Positions 1-7,105 of a DNA stretch of 64,000 nt are shown here, piece after piece (the first letter of the stretch is position 1; every line of letters starts with the position of its first letter). Below the pieces are notes generated by a model. It had not been told where the DNA came from. It saw nothing but the letters and a program-made list of their open reading frames with translations, and did not search any database. Made by a program: the position numbers and the translations under genes. Where the stretch lies: the NCBI GenBank assembly GCA_039030335.1, contig JBCCEJ010000007.1, forward strand, positions 1 through 64,000, given 5' to 3'. The stretch comes from JBCCEJ01 sp039030335. GTDB lineage: Bacteria > Pseudomonadota > Gammaproteobacteria > HK1.

Positions 1-65
1 CAGAGGTTGATTTGAGTCGGAGCAGATCAGCAGCAGCAATGTTGACGACAACAATGTGACCATTA
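1..65. other. Unassigned left edge, low complexity
   Basis: This stretch contains CAG/GCA-type triplets and does not encode the missing N-terminus of the phosphoglucomutase in any frame. The frame of the downstream gene has a stop at 57-59. It is most simply a contig edge or an assembly artefact, although a real disruption of the gene is possible. Confidence 0.5.
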
Positions 66-1505
66 GTGGATGTAGAGCAGATTCTCAGGATGGCGGCGGC
101 GCAAGGCGCCGCGCGCCTGATCGTCGGACAGCACGGCCTGCTTTCCACGCCGGCTGCGTCCGCGGAAATCCGCAAGCGTGGTACCGACGGAGGCCTGGTG
201 CTCTCAGCCAGTCACAACCCTGGCGGAGAGGACGAGGACTTTGGCATCAAGTTCAACATCGCCGCCGGCGGCCCGGCACCCGAAGCCGTCACCGAAGCCA
301 TATTTAAGTGCACGCGTGAAGTAACCGATTACGCGATCGCTTCATCGCCCGACCTGGACCTGGAGGCGCTCGGGGAAACGCGCCTTGGCGAGACGGTCGT
401 CGAGATCATCGACCCGGTCGCGAACTACGCGGAGCTGATGCGCGAGCTCTTTGATTTCGACGCGATTCGTGACTTGTTCGCGAGCGGATTCACTATCGCT
501 TTCGACGCCATGCACGCGGTTACCGGACCGTATGCGAGAACGCTGTTGGAGCAGGAACTGGGCGCTGCGCCGGGATCGGTGTTCAACGCCGTACCGCTAC
601 CCGACTTCGGTGGTGGTCATCCGGACCCGAATCCCACCCACGCCCGCGCGCTGCTCGACCGCATGCTGGCAGATAGCGGGCCGGACTTCGGAGCCGCGTC
701 AGATGGCGATGGCGATCGCAACATGATCCTCGGACGCGGCATCTACGTGACGCCGTCCGACTCGCTCGCGGTGCTGGCAGCCAACGCGCACCTGGCTCCG
801 GGGTACGCGCATGGACTGGCCGGCGTAGCGCGGTCCATGCCGACGAGCGCGGCGGTCGATCGCGTCGCCGCAGCGCTCGGCATCCCGGCCTATGAGACTC
901 CGACCGGCTGGAAATTCTTCGGCAACCTGCTGGATGCGGGCAAAGCGACCCTGTGCGGCGAAGAGAGTGCCGGCACGGGATCCGACCACGTGCGCGAGAA
1001 GGATGGTCTCTGGGCCGTGCTGTTGTGGCTCAACATTCTCGCAGTACGCCGGGAGTCCGTTGCCGGGATCGTGACCTCACACTGGCGGCGATACGGCCGC
1101 AACTACTATTCGCGCCACGACTACGAAGGGGTCGACACGGCTGTCGCCAACCAGATCGTCACGCATCTTCGCGACACCCTTGCCGAACTGCCTGGACGAA
1201 CGGTAGCAGGGCTCTGCGTACGGTCGGCGGATGACTTCTGTTACGCCGATCCGGTCGACGGTTCCATCTCCCGGCAGCAGGGTGTGCGGATCGCCTTCGA
1301 CGACGACTCGCGCGTCGTGCTGAGGCTCTCAGGCACCGGCACCGTCGGTGCGACCGTGCGCGTTTATCTGGAGCGCTACGAAGCTGATGTCGAGCGCCAG
1401 CATCTGGATCAGCAAGACGCCTTGGCGAAACAGATTGCGGCGGTTGAGGAGTTGACAGGTCTGCGGCGCCTGACTGGCCGCAACGTTCCCGATACGATCA
1501 CCTGA
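66..1505 (+). CDS. pgm: Phosphoglucomutase, 5'-truncated
   Basis: Interconverts glucose 1-phosphate and glucose 6-phosphate in the cytoplasm. The protein matches the alpha-D-phosphohexomutase family of the PGM1/Agrobacterium type. The phosphoserine loop reads LSASHNPGG, with catalytic Ser at residue 49 of this reading. The metal loop is SDGDGDRN, and the sugar-binding GEESAGTGSDH loop and the C-terminal phosphate loop RLSGTGT are present. The open frame is 479 residues, against roughly 545 usual for the family. The first ~65 residues are missing, and homology begins almost at the GTG used as start. That GTG is only the first usable codon after an in-frame stop and is probably not the native start. 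The gene is alone on its strand. Confidence 0.85.
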   Translation: MDVEQILRMAAAQGAARLIVGQHGLLSTPAASAEIRKRGTDGGLVLSASHNPGGEDEDFGIKFNIAAGGPAPEAVTEAIFKCTREVTDYAIASSPDLDLEALGETRLGETVVEIIDPVANYAELMRELFDFDAIRDLFASGFTIAFDAMHAVTGPYARTLLEQELGAAPGSVFNAVPLPDFGGGHPDPNPTHARALLDRMLADSGPDFGAASDGDGDRNMILGRGIYVTPSDSLAVLAANAHLAPGYAHGLAGVARSMPTSAAVDRVAAALGIPAYETPTGWKFFGNLLDAGKATLCGEESAGTGSDHVREKDGLWAVLLWLNILAVRRESVAGIVTSHWRRYGRNYYSRHDYEGVDTAVANQIVTHLRDTLAELPGRTVAGLCVRSADDFCYADPVDGSISRQQGVRIAFDDDSRVVLRLSGTGTVGATVRVYLERYEADVERQHLDQQDALAKQIAAVEELTGLRRLTGRNVPDTIT

Positions 1506-1572
1506 ACCTCGACGGACGCTGGTACAACGGCGTCTGTTCGGCCATCGCATCGCGCACCCTCGTTGCCCGATG

Positions 1573-1589
1573 TGGTATACCGTATACCA
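1573..1589. promoter_or_regulatory. Perfect palindrome, candidate GntR-type operator
   Basis: TGGTATAC-C-GTATACCA is a perfect 8+8 bp inverted repeat with a one-base centre. It ends 28 bp before the start codon of the formyltransferase gene. TGGTNNACCA-like half sites are typical of FadR-subfamily GntR regulators, so a transcriptional operator is the likely reading. No GntR gene lies in the window. Confidence 0.45.
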
Positions 1590-1617
1590 GAGCCCAGCAC
1601 AGCAGAGGACTTGAGGA

Positions 1618-2535
1618 ATGCGGATTATCGTGCACGGCCAGCAGGCTTTTGGTAAGAGCGTGCTGGAGGCTTTATTGGATCGCGGCGAGGATGTGATCGC
1701 GGTCTACTGCGAGCCCGATAAAGAAGGGCGTCCGCACGACCCGATCAAGGCGGCGGCCCTGGAGCGGGGTATCGACGTGCATCAACCCAAGTCGTACCGT
1801 GACGCGCCGACGCAGGCGGCTTTTGCGGCTCACAATGCCGACCTGTGCGTGATGGCTTACGTGACCCTGTTCGTCCCGGAAGAAGTGCTGAATGCGCCTA
1901 CACACGGCTCCATTCAGTATCACCCGTCCCTGTTGCCGCTGCATCGGGGTGGCAGCTCGATCAACTGGCCGATCATCTGGGGCCGCGAAGAAACAGGATT
2001 GTCTATCTTCTGGCCGGATAACGGGCTCGACGAAGGACCGATCCTGATGCAGAAGACGTGTGAGATAACGGACGACGACACCCTCGGTAGCCTCTATTTC
2101 GACAAGCTCTTCCCGATGGGCGTCGAGGCAATGCTGGAAAGCGTCGACCTCGTGCGCGACGGCAATGCGCCCAGGGTAGACCAGGATCACGGTCTCGCGA
2201 CCTATGAAGGCTGGTGCCGGGGCGATCTGGTGCGCATCAACTGGCATTTGCCGACGCAGACCACATGGAACCTCATCAGAGGTGCCAATCCCGCCCCCGG
2301 TGCGTGGACGACCTACGATGGTAAGCAGGTCGCCATCTTCGATTCCGAGAAGGTCGCGGGCGCGAAGAGCGTTCAGCCCGGGCAGGTCACCGACATATCC
2401 GAGGCCGGCGTCACCGTGGCAACGGCGGAGAGCCAGATTCGCGTCAAGCGGCTGCGCGCCGAGGGCGGTAAGAAGATCCCTGCGTCCGAGTGGGCTGCCG
2501 AGGTGGGGCTGAGCGTCGGTAAGCGCTTCAGATAG
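1618..2535 (+). CDS. Formyltetrahydrofolate-dependent formyltransferase-like protein
   Basis: A 305-residue protein with an N-terminal formyltransferase Rossmann domain (about 1-200) and a C-terminal oligonucleotide-binding-like formyltransferase domain (about 205-300). The core QYHPSLLPLHRGGSSINW and the later NGLDEGPIL give the catalytic His and Asp. This resembles the hydrolase domain of 10-formyl-THF dehydrogenase (ALDH1L1) and ArnA-type formyltransferases more than true Met-tRNA formyltransferase, so fmt is not assigned. It probably transfers or hydrolyses the formyl group of 10-formyl-THF; the acceptor is unknown. A GAGGA box sits directly before the ATG. The palindrome upstream suggests ligand-responsive control. 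Confidence 0.75.
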   Translation: MRIIVHGQQAFGKSVLEALLDRGEDVIAVYCEPDKEGRPHDPIKAAALERGIDVHQPKSYRDAPTQAAFAAHNADLCVMAYVTLFVPEEVLNAPTHGSIQYHPSLLPLHRGGSSINWPIIWGREETGLSIFWPDNGLDEGPILMQKTCEITDDDTLGSLYFDKLFPMGVEAMLESVDLVRDGNAPRVDQDHGLATYEGWCRGDLVRINWHLPTQTTWNLIRGANPAPGAWTTYDGKQVAIFDSEKVAGAKSVQPGQVTDISEAGVTVATAESQIRVKRLRAEGGKKIPASEWAAEVGLSVGKRFR

Positions 2536-2537
2536 AT

Positions 2538-2562
2538 GGCCGCGGCCGGCCCCAACGCGGCC
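2538..2562. terminator. Possible hairpin between convergent genes
   Basis: GGCCGCG (2538-2544) and CGCGGCC (2556-2562) can form a 7-bp GC stem with an 11-nt loop just after the formyltransferase stop. There is no T-tract, so it would be a weak or factor-assisted terminator at best. Confidence 0.3.
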
Positions 2563-2590
2563 GCGCCGATGTCAGGGCCACGCCGGATCG

Positions 2591-3052
2591 TCAGTCCACC
2601 GCGAAACGATAAGTGCCGCGCTGTCCGCTACTGCGATTTCCGTCCAGGTCTTGCACCGTATAATTCCAAAGCTTCAACTCGCCTGTGGCCGGGCGGTACT
2701 CGGCCCGGCTGGCGGTGGCTTTGTGGACCGCGATCGAATACGGGGCCAGCTGCTCGAATCGCACTGGCGAGCCGTTTGCAACGACACGTATCACCTTGCC
2801 GTTCCGTCGGAATTCCGTGAGTGCCTCTGACCGCATGCGCAGATTCTGGTGTCGCACACGGACCTTGCCCCGGTAAACGCGTACGCCGCTTACGAAGTCG
2901 ACTTCGGACTCGACCGATTCGATCTGAAACCCGTCGATATGCGTGGACACGGCCAATGGGGCTGGCACCCAGAACGTCAGGCCTAGCGCCGCCACGGCGG
3001 CCAGTGCGGCAGCGCGGCGTGGCGCCGTCCGCTCTGGCGCGCGGGTCTTCAC
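2591..3052 (-). CDS. LptA/OstA-like exported protein
   Basis: A 153-residue protein with a signal peptide (hydrophobic stretch around residues 13-33). It carries one OstA/LptA beta-jellyroll motif: YRGKVRVRHQNLRMRSEALT, then a basic RRNGKVIRVVANG strand and RAEYRPATGELKLWN. LptA is the periplasmic LPS bridge, but it usually sits in the lptC-lptA-lptB cluster. This gene lies downstream of a LOG-family gene instead, so it is a paralogue or a distant relative rather than proven LptA. The start is GTG, overlapping the upstream stop as GTGA, so the pair is translationally coupled. Confidence 0.6.
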   Translation of the reverse strand: MKTRAPERTAPRRAAALAAVAALGLTFWVPAPLAVSTHIDGFQIESVESEVDFVSGVRVYRGKVRVRHQNLRMRSEALTEFRRNGKVIRVVANGSPVRFEQLAPYSIAVHKATASRAEYRPATGELKLWNYTVQDLDGNRSSGQRGTYRFAVD

Positions 3053-3630
3053 GTTTGCTGCCTCGACAACCAGCGTTCGTTGATGGCGGGCCGGTGTGCG
3101 AGCACTCGATCGAGAAGGCGGTCGGGATCGTCATCCACGAGCACCGCTTCGCGATGATTGGCATCGAGAAATCCGGCCTCCACCATCGAGTTCAGAAAGA
3201 CCAGTAGCGCGTCGTAGTAGCCGCGTACGTTGAGGATGCCGCACGGCTTTCCGTGTACACCGATCTGGGTCCAGGTCCAGATCTCGAACAGTTCCTCCAT
3301 CGTACCGATACCGCCCGGCAAAGCGATGAAGGCGTCGGCGTTGTCTGCCATCATCCCCTTGCGCGCGTGCATCGATTCGACGACTTCGAGCCGATCCAGG
3401 TCCGGGTGCAGACCCTCGCGCGCAAACAGACCCTCGGGAATCACGCCTAGAGTACGTCCCCCAGCCGCGATGGCGCCGTCGGCCACGGCGCCCATCATGC
3501 CCCGGCCCCCACCTCCGTAGACCAGCTGCAAGCCGCGCCGGGCGATCGCACCACCGACCGTACGGGCAGTTTCCACATAGCCGGGTTCATTACCTGACTT
3601 GGATCCGCAGAACACGCAGACACTTTTCAT
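3049..3630 (-). CDS. LOG-family nucleoside 5'-monophosphate phosphoribohydrolase
   Basis: A 193-residue protein of the TIGR00730/LOG family. These enzymes cleave (cytokinin) nucleoside monophosphates to base and ribose 5-phosphate; bacterial members are often general nucleotide N-glycosidases. Diagnostic motifs are the N-terminal VCVFCGSKSG, the YGGGGRGMMG loop and the catalytic PGGIGTMEE signature. The ATG at 3630 gives the canonical MKSVCVFCGS start; an upstream in-frame ATG would add an atypical 16-residue extension. It is first in a two-gene unit with the LptA-like gene and divergent from dksA. Confidence 0.85.
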   Translation of the reverse strand: MKSVCVFCGSKSGNEPGYVETARTVGGAIARRGLQLVYGGGGRGMMGAVADGAIAAGGRTLGVIPEGLFAREGLHPDLDRLEVVESMHARKGMMADNADAFIALPGGIGTMEELFEIWTWTQIGVHGKPCGILNVRGYYDALLVFLNSMVEAGFLDANHREAVLVDDDPDRLLDRVLAHRPAINERWLSRQQT

Positions 3631-3749
3631 AACGCCTTGACGATCTCCATCGGGCCAGTGCCGCAGGTGAACCGGCAAATTCCGTGCGCTACCCGGCGCA
3701 CCAACTCCGGGGTACTAGGGTCAAACCGTCTGTGCGGCACGTCAACATA

Positions 3750-3781
3750 ATCGATTTATACGCTATGTTCTGTAAATCGAT
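3750..3781. promoter_or_regulatory. Inverted repeat in the dksA upstream region
   Basis: ATCGATTTA (3750-3758) and TAAATCGAT (3773-3781) form a 9-bp perfect inverted repeat separated by 14 bases in an AT-rich patch of otherwise GC-rich DNA. It lies between the divergent LOG gene and dksA, about 110 bp before the dksA start. It may be a regulator site or part of a promoter; TATATG-like -10 hexamers follow it. Confidence 0.35.
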
Positions 3782-3889
3782 CTGTGCTATATGTTGGGGT
3801 TTGATACTCGGGCGATGGCCTTACAAAAGCATTGTCTTCTTGGCATTGCCTGGCGTCCCGGTCAACCAGGAATTCCTTCGAGGGGAGTC

Positions 3890-4309
3890 ATGGGTGCAGT
3901 GAAACTGCCGAAGAACTACAAGCCCAAGAAAAGCGAAACGTACATGAACGACAAGCAGCTCGAGTATTTCCGGCTCAAGCTGCTCGACTGGCGCCAGTCG
4001 CTGCTCGAAGAATCGCAGCAAACCATCGATCAGATGCGTGACGCCGCGCGCGATGTAAGTGACGAAGCCGAGCGGGCCAGCCGCGAGGCGGAAATCACCT
4101 TCGAGCTGCGCACACGCGATCGTTACCGCAAGCTGCTGAGCAAGATCGATCAGGCGTTGAAGCGCATCGAAGACGAGTCGTACGGATTCTGCGATGAGAC
4201 GGGCGAGCCGATCGGGCTTGACCGGCTCGAGGCGAGACCGATCGCAACGCTGACGATAGAGGCACAGGAACGGCGCGAGCAACTGGAGCGTCAGTACGGC
4301 GATCGCTAG
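3890..4309 (+). CDS. dksA: DksA-type transcription factor lacking zinc cysteines
   Basis: A 139-residue RNA polymerase secondary-channel regulator that works with ppGpp. The coiled-coil tip motif DxxDxA is intact (D55, D58, A60), so polymerase-directed activity is expected. Of the four zinc-finger cysteines only C101 remains; the others align with T104, T122 and A125. This is the CTTA-type pattern seen in zinc-independent DksA paralogues. The RARPIAT-like C-terminal helix (RLEARPIATLTIEAQERRE) is conserved. The ATG at 3890 is preceded by GAGGGGAG; an earlier in-frame start would add 33 unrelated residues. The gene is monocistronic and divergent from the LOG gene. Confidence 0.88.
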   Translation: MGAVKLPKNYKPKKSETYMNDKQLEYFRLKLLDWRQSLLEESQQTIDQMRDAARDVSDEAERASREAEITFELRTRDRYRKLLSKIDQALKRIEDESYGFCDETGEPIGLDRLEARPIATLTIEAQERREQLERQYGDR

Positions 4310-4633
4310 CGTCCGCTCGGGGCGCCCCGAGGTCACCCGTCATATCTCGCTGGCCTTAGCGAGCGGCGGTTGCGGCCAGCAGGCGGTTCGCAAGTACCAT
4401 CCGTCCTGTTCGAGTCGTGTCGCAGTGGCGCTGCTTCCCTCCACTCATGCGCCCATGAATCAGCAGGCAAGCGGTTCTTTCGCAGCTTGTCCGGCCCCGT
4501 TGGCTCATCGACCCTACGTCAGCTTTCCCCGCCCGTGGCAGCATTCGCGCAGGCGCCACCACCTCCCCTGACGAACTGGCGCGCGCGGCAATTGGCCCGG
4601 CGCCACGGGCGACACCGTGTTATTCTTAACCTT
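4310..4633. other. Intergenic, no gene recognised
   Basis: About 320 bases between dksA and the ArsR gene. Short open frames on both strands have no recognisable domain. The right end holds the short inverted repeat TTAACC-TTAT-GGTTGA (4626-4641, one mismatch), which overlaps the arsR start codon and may be its operator. Confidence 0.4.
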
Positions 4634-4969
4634 ATGGTTGAACATAACGTTGCCGCACTCGACGCCGTGTTTCAGGCTCTGGCTGATGCGACGCGGCGTG
4701 CCATCGTTGCGCGCCTCGCGAGCGGGCCGGAAGTCACGGTAACCGAACTGTCAGAGCCGTTCGATATGTCGCTCGCCGCGGTATCGAAACACCTGCGCGT
4801 GCTGGAGCGGGCCGGCGTCATCGAACGGCGCCGGTCCGGGCGGCAGCATTTTTGCCGACTGAGTCGCTCGGGTCTCGAAGGTGCGGACACCTGGCTCAGG
4901 TACTACGCGCAATTCTGGACCGAGCGTCTCGATGAACTCGAAGCGTTGTTGGACGAGGAAGGGAGTTGA
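4634..4969 (+). CDS. ArsR-family winged-helix repressor
   Basis: A 111-residue HTH regulator of the ArsR/SmtB fold: FQALADATRRAIVARLASG, then the recognition region MSLAAVSKHLRVLERAGVIE and the wing RRRSGRQHFCRLS. There are no metal-site CxC or DxHxxxH motifs, which fits the subgroup paired with SRPBCC proteins. The ATG at 4634 gives the usual family start; an open extension upstream of ~88 residues is proline/arginine-rich and not homologous. The stop overlaps the TTG start of the next gene, so the two are coupled. Confidence 0.85.
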   Translation: MVEHNVAALDAVFQALADATRRAIVARLASGPEVTVTELSEPFDMSLAAVSKHLRVLERAGVIERRRSGRQHFCRLSRSGLEGADTWLRYYAQFWTERLDELEALLDEEGS

Positions 4970-5412
4970 GCGAAGCCTCCCTGGAACTGAAGGTCGAGAA
5001 GACCTTCGCCGCCGATATCGCAACGGTGTATGCGGCACTTACAGACCCGGCGATGCTACAGCGGTGGATGGCGCCGGGGCGTCTCGAAGTCGTGGAGGCG
5101 GTCTGCCAACCGGTGGTCGGTGGGCAATACCGTATCGTCATGCACGATCCCGAAGACGGGTCGGTCGTTGCGACGTCAGGCACCTTTGAGGACGTACGAC
5201 CTCCCGTGAGGCTCGCGCACACGTGGCAGTGGGACGGCACCTCGGAAGTGACCCGCGTCTGCATGGACCTCGTTTCGCTCCCAGACGGCGGTACATTGCT
5301 GACCCTCACCCATTCGCGCTTCGAAGACGCTGCTCGTCGTATCAGCCACGGCGAGGGATGGGAGGGTTGCCTGCAGAAGCTCGCCGCTCTGCTCGACATG
5401 CGTCGCATCTGA
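4966..5412 (+). CDS. SRPBCC/AHSA1-domain protein
   Basis: A 148-residue START-like protein of the AHSA1 (Hsp90 ATPase activator homologue) family. Seen are FAADIATVYAALTDPAML near the N-terminus, RWMAPG, and the C-terminal GEGWEGCLQKLAALL helix. These proteins form a hydrophobic ligand-binding pocket; their substrate is generally unknown. The start is TTG within TTGA, overlapping the arsR stop, with a GAGGAAGGGA ribosome-binding site ahead. ArsR-AHSA1 pairs are common in bacteria and are presumably co-regulated. Confidence 0.8.
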   Translation: MSEASLELKVEKTFAADIATVYAALTDPAMLQRWMAPGRLEVVEAVCQPVVGGQYRIVMHDPEDGSVVATSGTFEDVRPPVRLAHTWQWDGTSEVTRVCMDLVSLPDGGTLLTLTHSRFEDAARRISHGEGWEGCLQKLAALLDMRRI

Positions 5413-5461
5413 GGCTCCCAGCGGCGGGCGTTGCCACCAGCTGGCCGACGCACCGGGCCAG

Positions 5462-7105
5462 TCAGTCTCCCTCGGTCACGTAACCAGCCACGAGGTCGCG
5501 TGTCACCGCATCCGGTTCGCGCAGGGCCGGGTCGCCGTGCCCACCGCCGCCAGCCGTCTCCAGCCTCAGGCTGTCTCCGCGCTCTACGGCGATGCCCCGG
5601 ACCTTGCTCCCCAGCTCGGTCACGGTGCCGTCCGCCGACTTGAGGAACAGCCGGCCCGGTCTGCCAGCCCCTCCTCCTGCGAGCCCGTACGGTGGGATTT
5701 TGAAGCGATCCAGGTTGGCCGCGAACTTCCCGGATGGCGCGTCCAGACGGAACTCGCGGACGAGGCCGAGGCCTCCGCGGTAGCGGCCCGGACCGCCGGA
5801 GTTGGCCAGCAGACCGTACGCGGTGAATGTGATCGGGTAGTCCTGCTCGATCATCTCTACCGGGGAATTCGCGACGTTGTGAAAACCGCAGGAGAACCCA
5901 TTGGCGCCATCTGCCGTCGGGTGCGCGCCCCAGCCGCCGCATTCCAGGTCGAAGTACACCGGCCGGCTACCGTCCTCGCAATAAGCCTGCAGCGCGTATG
6001 CATAGCTGACACCGTAGTAACAGGCCGGCACGGCCTGCGGCAGAGCCTGGGCAAACGCCCCCATTACGCAGTTGACGACGCGATGGCCGACGGCCATCCG
6101 ATTGGCGACGGCCGCGGGCCGTCTCGCGTGTACGACGCTGCCAGGCCGGGTCACTATGTGCACTGCGCGATAACAGCCCGCATTGGCCGGAATCTCCTGG
6201 CCGATCGACATCAGCACGGCGCATACAACCGCGGACGATGCCATATTGCGCGTGCAGTTGACGGGCCCGGATACCTGATCTGCGCTTGCCGAAAGATCGA
6301 CCGCCAGATGCTGACCTTGCACTGACAACTGGCACCGAATGGCGATCGGTCCGTCGCCCAGTCCGTCGTCGTCGACCTGGTCCTCGAAATAGAACTCACC
6401 ATCCGGCATCGCGTCGATCGCGGCCAGCATGGCCTCTTCGCTCTGCGCCTGGATGCGGGTGCACGCGGCGGCGAGTCGCTCGGATCCGTAGCGCCGCGCC
6501 AGCCCGGCGAGCGCGCGCGCGCCAACCGTGAGTGCCGCGAGCTGGGATTCGAAGTCGCCCCCGACATTCTCGGGTTCCCGAGTGTTGCGCAGAAAGGTCT
6601 TGATCAGATCCTCGTTGCGCAACCCGCGCCGCACGACCTTGACCGGGGGGAAGCAGATACCTTCCTGAAATACCTCGGTCGCGCCGGCGTCATAGCTGCC
6701 GGGTGCGCCGCCGCCGACGTCCTGGTGATGAACCAGGATTCCCGCGATCGCCACTCGCTCACCGTCGACGAATACGGGCATGAAGGTCAGTACGTCGGGG
6801 AGGTGCTGGCCGCCGCTGTACGGGTCGTTGGTCATGACTATATCGCCGTCATCCCATTCGGCGAGCGGCAAATGCTCGTCGACCAGATCGCGCAGGCAGC
6901 TCGCCATCGAGTTGAGATGCACCGGCATGCGGGCCGCCTGGGCCACGCTGAAACCGTCCGCGTCGAACACGCAGGTGGAGTAGTCGAGAATTTCGCGCAC
7001 GACCGAGGAGCGGCTGGTGCGCCAGATCGTGACGCTCATTTCCTCGGCGGCAGCTACCAGTGCGCCGCGAATGATCTCGGTATCAATAGCGTCTGCGCCG
7101 CTCAT
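5462..7105 (-). CDS. hyuB: Hydantoinase B/oxoprolinase family subunit
   Basis: A 547-residue HyuB-family protein, the partner of HyuA in ATP-dependent opening of hydantoins, 5-oxoproline or related rings. Typical stretches are VTIWRTSRSSVVREILDYST, NDPYSGGQHLPDV, the VHHQDVGG loop and the C-terminal GGPGRYRGGLGLVREF with GGGGHGDP. The start at 7105 overlaps the hyuA stop as ATGA, so both subunits are coupled. The true substrate is not decided by sequence. It is the last gene of the unit, convergent with the AHSA1 gene 49 bases away. Confidence 0.85.
   Translation of the reverse strand: MSGADAIDTEIIRGALVAAAEEMSVTIWRTSRSSVVREILDYSTCVFDADGFSVAQAARMPVHLNSMASCLRDLVDEHLPLAEWDDGDIVMTNDPYSGGQHLPDVLTFMPVFVDGERVAIAGILVHHQDVGGGAPGSYDAGATEVFQEGICFPPVKVVRRGLRNEDLIKTFLRNTREPENVGGDFESQLAALTVGARALAGLARRYGSERLAAACTRIQAQSEEAMLAAIDAMPDGEFYFEDQVDDDGLGDGPIAIRCQLSVQGQHLAVDLSASADQVSGPVNCTRNMASSAVVCAVLMSIGQEIPANAGCYRAVHIVTRPGSVVHARRPAAVANRMAVGHRVVNCVMGAFAQALPQAVPACYYGVSYAYALQAYCEDGSRPVYFDLECGGWGAHPTADGANGFSCGFHNVANSPVEMIEQDYPITFTAYGLLANSGGPGRYRGGLGLVREFRLDAPSGKFAANLDRFKIPPYGLAGGGAGRPGRLFLKSADGTVTELGSKVRGIAVERGDSLRLETAGGGGHGDPALREPDAVTRDLVAGYVTEGD

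Noticed and set aside
4896..5942. 348-residue open frame on the minus strand across the AHSA1 and hyuB genes
   Set aside because: Arg-rich, covers two well-supported genes, no family marks.
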